Shown here: piece by piece, positions 54,629 through 59,930 of the stretch
How positions within the stretch are numbered: position 1 is the first letter of the stretch
Layout of the letters: each line of letters begins with the position of its first letter
Source: Candidatus Zhuqueibacterota bacterium
GTDB lineage: Bacteria > Zhuqueibacterota > Zhuqueibacteria > Residuimicrobiales > Krinioviventaceae
Direction: 5' to 3'
Assembly (NCBI GenBank): GCA_016934825.1
Contig: JAFGSB010000159.1
Location: 1 to 59,930 of the forward strand
DNA length: 59,930 nucleotides
Notes under the pieces: model-generated
Told to the model about the DNA's origin: nothing
What the model saw: the letters and a program-made list of their open reading frames with translations, nothing else
Databases searched by the model: none
Made by a program: the position numbers and the translations under genes

Positions 54629-57600
54629 TTAAAACGGGAACCAATGCCTTAAAACAATTCTTTTATCATCCCTGTCATGTCTGTTCCATATCAAACTATC
54701 GTAATCGTATTCAAGTTCCAATAAAAGACGTGAATTGATATGATATTCCAACCCCATTTGATGATGCAGCCCCACGTTGATATCCTTATAACGGTAATCT
54801 ATCCCGGATTCCACCTGACCGGTATACTGGAAAAAAAGCTTGTCCGCAATATATTTTCCAACAACAAGACGTGTACTTCTCAACAGGGCTAACCTGCTGT
54901 TAACTCTCATATTATTATTCAGATTAAAATCAATAAAATTTTTCGTAAACCTTGAACTGAACCGGACATAATCCAAACCAAATGTTTCCTCTAATTTCCT
55001 TTCCACCGGTCTGATTAACGGCCTGAATATAATATTCTCCGTACCAAAACCAATGGCATCCAGGGCCGGGTTCTGCTGTAAACTGGCATCGGCATAACCG
55101 AGAGTTGAGAGTATCTGTGACTCGGTCGATCCAACATTGGGATTATCCGATGAAAGCTTGAACCGGATCTGGTCCCATCTTCCCCGGCTGTTTTCCTCCC
55201 TAACAAGATCGTCTACCGATTTTTTATCCATTGTGATATCATGGGTTTGCAGTGTTAACATGATCTGGGATGGAAAACCGGAAGAATCGGCTACTGTTGT
55301 TCGCGCGTTTCCATATACAACTGGCACCAGGCTGCTCCGATCAAATTCTGCGCCTGCGTTTTCCACCCGAAAATTCATATCCAGGTAATCAATAACACCT
55401 TTTGTGGAACTGACCTCACCGTTTATTCGAAAACTGTCATCTTGAATCTGACCGGTGAAATCGAGTTGGCTGTAATCTTCATTCAACTGCAAATTAACAT
55501 ACACATTATCAATAGCGGCGGGAAATGTCCTCGAATAACGGACATCTTTGATCGGTTTGACCAATACATCCCATTCAAGATTTTTTAAAAAATATTGTAT
55601 CGTCTCGGACGGAGAAGATGCGCCTTCATAAAAAGGATACATAATTTCACAATTGTATAAATTAATTCCGCCCCGAAAGGTAAGCCTTTCATCAATTGAA
55701 CCGAAATAAAAATTCTCCTCGCCGTCTCTTCCGACAAGTTCCAGGTTTCCGTAAACGCCGGGTTCCATTAATCCTTCGATATTCAGGGGAACTCCTTTTT
55801 CCGGCGTTTCCGGTATGACTACTCCAAGATTCAGGTCCGATTCGCCAAGAATAATGTTATCAATTGGTTTTACAGATAACTCCGGTGTTGCCAATGTGGT
55901 ATAAATATTAAATCGTTTACCCCCCATAAAACCGTTCAATTTTTTCACATTAATAAACTGATTCTCCGGAATAAATTCGATGTCCCCTGTTATTTCTGTT
56001 ATCGGCGGGATGACTGAACGGCACTGTATATTTCCGTTCACAAAATTAATGTTGGCTGATTGCAGCAACGGATTTTTGGGCGTCCCTTTAATATGAGCTA
56101 TGGCTGATCCCCGGCTCTCCGTGTGCTGGAAAAAGCTGAATTTATCGGACAATATTTTAAAAAAATTTCCATTCCCTTCAATATCAATATACATGCTATC
56201 CTGACCGTTTACAGGATATAAACCCTGACCACTCAATTCAAACTCGTTATGTCGCGTTAATCGAAAATCACGGACAAAAATGCCAGGGTAAAAAACCGGA
56301 TTTTTATCAAGATGTATTTCAATTTCATCAAACGGCACATTGTAAATCGTACCGCTTTTTATCGCAATCAGACCCTCTACATCCGGGTCCTGTTTTGAGC
56401 CGGATATACTCAAATCGACAAGAGTATTCCCGGATACGGGCGGTTGTTCATTTTGGGGTGTTTGCCAGATTGTATTTAAGTTAAAACCCGCCCCCTTGAC
56501 GAAAAAATCAAGACTGTCTTTTGAAAAATATTGTCCATAAGCGTATAACAAAGTCGCATCCAGAGAATTAAGAGCTAACTTTTTTAAATTTAATCCTTTG
56601 TTATCCCAGTTAAATTCAATTTCAGTGTTATATGGTCCTATGTTTCTATATTTTATTTCTTTTACGGCCATTTCACCATCTAAAACCGGATTCTCAGAAT
56701 TACCCCCCAAACTGATATCCATATCCAGATTACCACGAAATAAGGTATCGGGACCGATAAACAGTCTGGTCAGCTCAAAATCCCGGGCCTTTACAGCGCC
56801 GGCAAGGGAATTGAATCCGGACGAATCTCCATGCGAGGTGAATGTTGCGGAAAAATTATCTGTAAAAATAAATTCATCCAATATGAAAAAATCATTCTGC
56901 TGCTGAAATGTAAATTTTCCGTCCATTTCATCAGTTGTATTGGGATACAGAAAGATTTTACCATTACATTTTACTTTTTGATTCTGCCGGTTTAATTTGG
57001 CGTTAATAACGGCCAATTCCGACTTGAAATAACCCCCTTCCAGTTTATTGATATCAAAGGAAAGATTCATATCTTTCAATGAGCCGCTTAAATCCATGCT
57101 TATAGTCAGGTTTTGTGACAAATAGTCCGAATACGGGATTTCCCACAATGAAAAAATAATATCCTGGATTTGCCGCATAGAAAAATTGATATTGACTTTA
57201 CTGTCGGTATTTTCGAATGTACCCCTGATACCGGGCCCGTCATTTTCGTATTTGGGTATAAATGTAGCTGTGGGGCCTTCTGTAAAAAAATCTGTTTCTA
57301 ATTTTGTCGTGTCATTGGAATTTGTAATAATAAAAAAACCGATATCTCCCTGGACAACAGGTTTTTCAGTACTGCCTGAAAGTGTTGCATTTAACCATGT
57401 CGGACATGAAATTATTTTTTCCGCCGAAATACCCTTTAAATTTTCACCAATATCTCCGTTCATTTCTATGGTTCCATCAAGCGTCTTATCATTTTTTGTC
57501 AATTTGGCTTGTGCATTAATTGTAAAATCATTTCCGGCAAAATGAAAACGACATTGGTCAAAAGTTAACGCCTCATTATTAAAAGTATTTTCAATTTTAA

Positions 57601-58783
57601 TATCTTGAATTTTTAAATTTCCGTAATTACATTCAGATGAACTTAAATGATTATTTATTATGATCTCATTTAATGGGCCTTCAACTTTGGTAATTACCTG
57701 CGCCTGGCCGGACAATGTCTGAAATATCTTTTTCCCAAACATTTTGTTGAAATTTTCAACTCTTACATTGTCCGAGGATAAAGTGAAATCAAAATATGGA
57801 TTTAAAACATTTATCACTTTTCCCGTTAAATCAACGCTCGCGCCATTAACAACCTGCCTGGCATGATCAATAATTAAATTCCAATCATTTAGGTGTGATT
57901 GTATATTAATTTTATCCATTTTAATTTTATTATCCAGAGCCAGAGCGCTTGCATTTGAAATGCTGATTCCCCCGGACAGATCAAAACGACTTTGCGGCCC
58001 CCTCTTTCGGTCTAATAAAAGTTCTCCGTTGAGTTCACCGTCTATAAACTCGATTAATGAAAAACCAAACTGGGGAAGATGCTCTTTTAGATTATAATTC
58101 TGCAATTCCGCTTTGATATAGGATAGTGTACCCGTTTCACCCCATGCTTTTCCCGATAAATATAAATTTTGATTCTCTGAAGAAAACAGTTTCCCTTTCA
58201 AACGGATTTCTATCGAATCCGACCGGTCGACAAAAAAACCCCCCTCTATTGAATTGGCTAATAGAACTTTAAGGGAATCAAATCCATGGTAATATATTTC
58301 CCCTTCAATTATGGATAATCTTTTTAAAAATTCCAGTCTGTTCAACTGTTTTTTATAAGTATTTTTCAACTCGGTGATATCTGAGGGATAATTCAAAATA
58401 TTATATGAAGCTTTGGCCGTATCCACATCGGCGACATGGATATCAAGTCGGGGATTGATGAGTATAATATCCTGGGATATATTTTGGGGGTCAAATCCTT
58501 TTATCAGCAAACTGAATAAATTGAATCCGATCCGAATATCTTTAACAACAACAGAAAATTGTTCATCCGGCAAAGGGATCTCAACACCTAAAAATCGAAT
58601 ATTCCCAAAGCCAAGACGTACCTGCGAAATATTGCAACTATTGCCCAGAACAGGTCTGATTTCTGATAAAATATATTTTTTAACCCTTTCATTTGCTTTA
58701 AAAAAACGCCATCCATTTATGGAAAAAACCAGCAGACTAAAAAGAACGGCGAACAAATAAAGGACCCATCGACGAGCTCGCAA
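54629..58783 (-). CDS. tamB: TamB/DUF490-family envelope protein (AsmA-like)
   Basis: A 1384-residue protein with one N-terminal membrane anchor (about 7-23, LYLFAVLFSLLVFSIN). A long repetitive beta-taco region follows, with AsmA-like units such as FDLSGGISISN, LDGTIEMNGDI and GNLDMDISLGGNSENPVLDG. The C-terminal DUF490 domain (about 1070-1384) contains FRINGEVSSTKGVIDYLDMNF, TLGYADASL and a last aromatic residue (HWFPF). TamB-type proteins bridge the periplasm and are linked to lipid transport and outer-membrane protein assembly. The start is TTG with AGGAATTTTA upstream. No TamA gene is present; bamA is the next gene, 88 bases on. Confidence 0.88.
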   Translation of the reverse strand: MRARRWVLYLFAVLFSLLVFSINGWRFFKANERVKKYILSEIRPVLGNSCNISQVRLGFGNIRFLGVEIPLPDEQFSVVVKDIRIGFNLFSLLIKGFDPQNISQDIILINPRLDIHVADVDTAKASYNILNYPSDITELKNTYKKQLNRLEFLKRLSIIEGEIYYHGFDSLKVLLANSIEGGFFVDRSDSIEIRLKGKLFSSENQNLYLSGKAWGETGTLSYIKAELQNYNLKEHLPQFGFSLIEFIDGELNGELLLDRKRGPQSRFDLSGGISISNASALALDNKIKMDKINIQSHLNDWNLIIDHARQVVNGASVDLTGKVINVLNPYFDFTLSSDNVRVENFNKMFGKKIFQTLSGQAQVITKVEGPLNEIIINNHLSSSECNYGNLKIQDIKIENTFNNEALTFDQCRFHFAGNDFTINAQAKLTKNDKTLDGTIEMNGDIGENLKGISAEKIISCPTWLNATLSGSTEKPVVQGDIGFFIITNSNDTTKLETDFFTEGPTATFIPKYENDGPGIRGTFENTDSKVNINFSMRQIQDIIFSLWEIPYSDYLSQNLTISMDLSGSLKDMNLSFDINKLEGGYFKSELAVINAKLNRQNQKVKCNGKIFLYPNTTDEMDGKFTFQQQNDFFILDEFIFTDNFSATFTSHGDSSGFNSLAGAVKARDFELTRLFIGPDTLFRGNLDMDISLGGNSENPVLDGEMAVKEIKYRNIGPYNTEIEFNWDNKGLNLKKLALNSLDATLLYAYGQYFSKDSLDFFVKGAGFNLNTIWQTPQNEQPPVSGNTLVDLSISGSKQDPDVEGLIAIKSGTIYNVPFDEIEIHLDKNPVFYPGIFVRDFRLTRHNEFELSGQGLYPVNGQDSMYIDIEGNGNFFKILSDKFSFFQHTESRGSAIAHIKGTPKNPLLQSANINFVNGNIQCRSVIPPITEITGDIEFIPENQFINVKKLNGFMGGKRFNIYTTLATPELSVKPIDNIILGESDLNLGVVIPETPEKGVPLNIEGLMEPGVYGNLELVGRDGEENFYFGSIDERLTFRGGINLYNCEIMYPFYEGASSPSETIQYFLKNLEWDVLVKPIKDVRYSRTFPAAIDNVYVNLQLNEDYSQLDFTGQIQDDSFRINGEVSSTKGVIDYLDMNFRVENAGAEFDRSSLVPVVYGNARTTVADSSGFPSQIMLTLQTHDITMDKKSVDDLVREENSRGRWDQIRFKLSSDNPNVGSTESQILSTLGYADASLQQNPALDAIGFGTENIIFRPLIRPVERKLEETFGLDYVRFSSRFTKNFIDFNLNNNMRVNSRLALLRSTRLVVGKYIADKLFFQYTGQVESGIDYRYKDINVGLHHQMGLEYHINSRLLLELEYDYDSLIWNRHDRDDKRIVLRHWFPF

Positions 58784-58946
58784 TAAAATTCCTAAATAAA
58801 TAAAACTTTACAAATAACAAAAGGCGGTTTTAACCGCCTTGTAATTAAATATTAAACAGTACTTTGTTAATTCGGGTTCCCTTTTAATTATATATAGTTG
58901 ACATATAGCTATCTTAAAAACGACAAATTATTGATAAATTATTTTT
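58784..58946. other. Region between uppS and tamB with terminator
   Basis: Holds the stem-loop at 58811-58840. The terminator suggests that uppS is transcribed apart from tamB, or with partial read-through. Confidence 0.5.
58811..58840 (-). terminator. Intrinsic terminator after uppS
   Basis: GGCGG pairs with CCGCC, extended to AAGGCGGTT and AACCGCCTT. On the minus strand it is followed by TTTTGTTATTT. It lies about 106 bases after the uppS stop and 28 bases before the tamB start. Confidence 0.75.
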
Positions 58947-59693
58947 TTACACTTGATCGCTAACCTTCCCGAACCGTCTTTCCCGTTTCTGATAGGACTC
59001 GATAGCATCGAAAAAGTCGGATTCCCGATAATCAGGCCACAAAATATCAGTTATATATAATTCAGTATATGCAAGCTGCCACAGCAAAAAGTTACTAATT
59101 CGCATTTCCCCGCTTGTTCGGATCAATAGATCCGGGTCTTTTATATCATGTGTTTCAAGATATGTGCTGATCAAATCTTCATCAATGTCATCAGGTGTAA
59201 TCAATCCGTTTTTCACATCATTGGAAATCCTTTTTACGGATTGAACGATTTCCTGTCTTCCGCTATAACTTAATGCTAAATTTAATAATAACCCGGTATT
59301 GTTTTCAAGTTTTTTAATCGTATTCAAAACACCAATTCTGGGAGCCATTGGCAGCGAATTGATATCTCCGATAACCATTAAACGTACATTTTTACTATTT
59401 AATTCGTCCACCTCATTACGAATCGTTGTAAGTAACAACGACATTAAGGCTGATACCTCCTGTATGGGCCGGGACCAGTTTTCAGAAGAAAATGTATATA
59501 AAGTTAAAACTTTAATGCCAAGCGCACCGGCGGCCTCGACCACAGCCCTCACTGAATTGATGCCCTCTTTATGGCCCTCAATTCTCTGCAGACCTCGTTT
59601 CTGTGCCCAGCGTCCGTTACCGTCCATAATTATGGCAACATGTTCAGGTAAAGTACCGCGTTTTTTTATATCTTCGATTCTTAAAGAATCCAT
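58947..59693 (-). CDS. uppS: Undecaprenyl diphosphate synthase
   Basis: Builds the C55 lipid carrier for peptidoglycan and O-antigen by cis-condensation of isopentenyl units. 248 residues with the usual motifs: HVAIIMDGNGRWAQKRGL (Asp24), TLYTFSSENWSRP, LALSYSGRQEI and RTSGEMRISNFLLWQLAYTELY. It is the first gene of the envelope region on this strand. It is separated from tamB by a terminator. The ATG has only a weak GACAGG ribosome binding site. Confidence 0.96.
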   Translation of the reverse strand: MDSLRIEDIKKRGTLPEHVAIIMDGNGRWAQKRGLQRIEGHKEGINSVRAVVEAAGALGIKVLTLYTFSSENWSRPIQEVSALMSLLLTTIRNEVDELNSKNVRLMVIGDINSLPMAPRIGVLNTIKKLENNTGLLLNLALSYSGRQEIVQSVKRISNDVKNGLITPDDIDEDLISTYLETHDIKDPDLLIRTSGEMRISNFLLWQLAYTELYITDILWPDYRESDFFDAIESYQKRERRFGKVSDQV

Positions 59694-59930
59694 CCTGTCA
59701 ATCTCGATTAATATTTATCGTCTTGTTTCGGTTTATATATAATTTTATGTTATCAAAAGTATATTGTTCATTATTTTATTCAAATAAAACAAAAAAACAA
59801 TTATTCAAAGCCACAAAAGTATTCTTACCTCATCATTTCACTGGTGTCCGGTTAACGGACACCGTTACCTGATCCGATTTAAAAGTTCAATAAAATCAAT
59901 TAAAGTAATTATAACAATTTAATTTCTACA
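59694..59930. other. Window end with GGTGTCCG repeat
   Basis: AT-rich DNA upstream of uppS. It contains the repeat hairpin at 59843-59863; no gene is seen before the window ends. Confidence 0.4.
59842..59890. repeat. GGTGTCCG-GTTAA-CGGACACC repeat near window end
   Basis: A perfect 8-bp stem (59843-59850 with 59856-59863), followed by ACCTGATCCGATTTAAAAGT and TCAA. It matches the region at 44588-44637 along about 45 bases. The hairpin at 60-81 shares the GTGTCCGG core. Confidence 0.45.

Overview
The window looks like the chromosome of a Gram-negative, free-living bacterium of the FCB superphylum (a Calditrichota-, KSB1- or Marinimicrobia-like lineage rather than a true Bacteroides). The basis is an LpxC-FabZ fusion, a complete outer-membrane biogenesis cluster, several secreted proteins ending in a type IX-like sorting tail (motif YPNPFN or FPNPFN), a decayed DUF5020 gene and ECF sigma/anti-sigma genes. 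The species cannot be named from the sequence. No rRNA, tRNA or CRISPR array was recognised.

Layout. (1) 0.3-8.2 kb: a PAP2 phosphatase, a broken DUF5020 gene, a GH5-like enzyme with a CBM6-like domain and sorting tail, a GH16 lipoprotein, a divergent thymidylate-synthase-family protein, 1.4 kb of repeat-filled DNA and an orphan lipoprotein. (2) 8.3-16.6 kb: a double-receiver hybrid histidine kinase, a Cys-rich protein, a GNAT acetyltransferase, a purU/saccharopine-dehydrogenase-like/trmB operon, and an ECF sigma/anti-sigma pair divergent from a small membrane protein. (3) 16.9-31.8 kb: large exported proteins (sorting-tail protein, heparinase II/III-like lyase, IgGFc-binding/PKD protein), with an SGNH hydrolase, AMP nucleosidase and Tat-exported sulfatase between them. 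(4) 31.8-38.7 kb: repeat-punctuated accessory genes: a small dimeric-barrel protein, a beta-lactamase-fold protein interrupted by a four-helix membrane block, HicBA, a radical SAM/SPASM protein and an RloA/RloB (AbiL-like) pair. (5) 38.8-59.7 kb: dense conserved genes, all on the minus strand: gcvT-comB-ftsK-lolA-SDR, then uppS, tamB, bamA, skp, lpxD, lpxC-fabZ, lpxA, lipM-like, dxr and rseP.

How the genes fit together. Region 5 makes the cell envelope: undecaprenyl carrier (UppS), isoprenoid precursor (Dxr), lipid A (LpxA/C/D), outer-membrane protein assembly (BamA, Skp), a TamB-like lipid-transport/assembly protein, lipoprotein transport (LolA) and envelope stress proteolysis (RseP). Regions 1 and 3 carry glycan-degrading and surface proteins (GH5-like, GH16, heparinase-like lyase, sulfatase), suggesting a polysaccharide-degrading lifestyle. 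Region 4 holds defence and toxin-antitoxin functions.

The most notable points are a mirror-image pair of ECF-type promoters between the sigma-factor gene and its divergent neighbour; two families of short inverted-repeat elements (74 bp and 100 bp) and a direct repeat of about 110 bp that bracket accessory genes; the membrane-interrupted beta-lactamase fold; and the RloAB/HicBA cluster. All functional calls are made by eye from motifs, without database searches.
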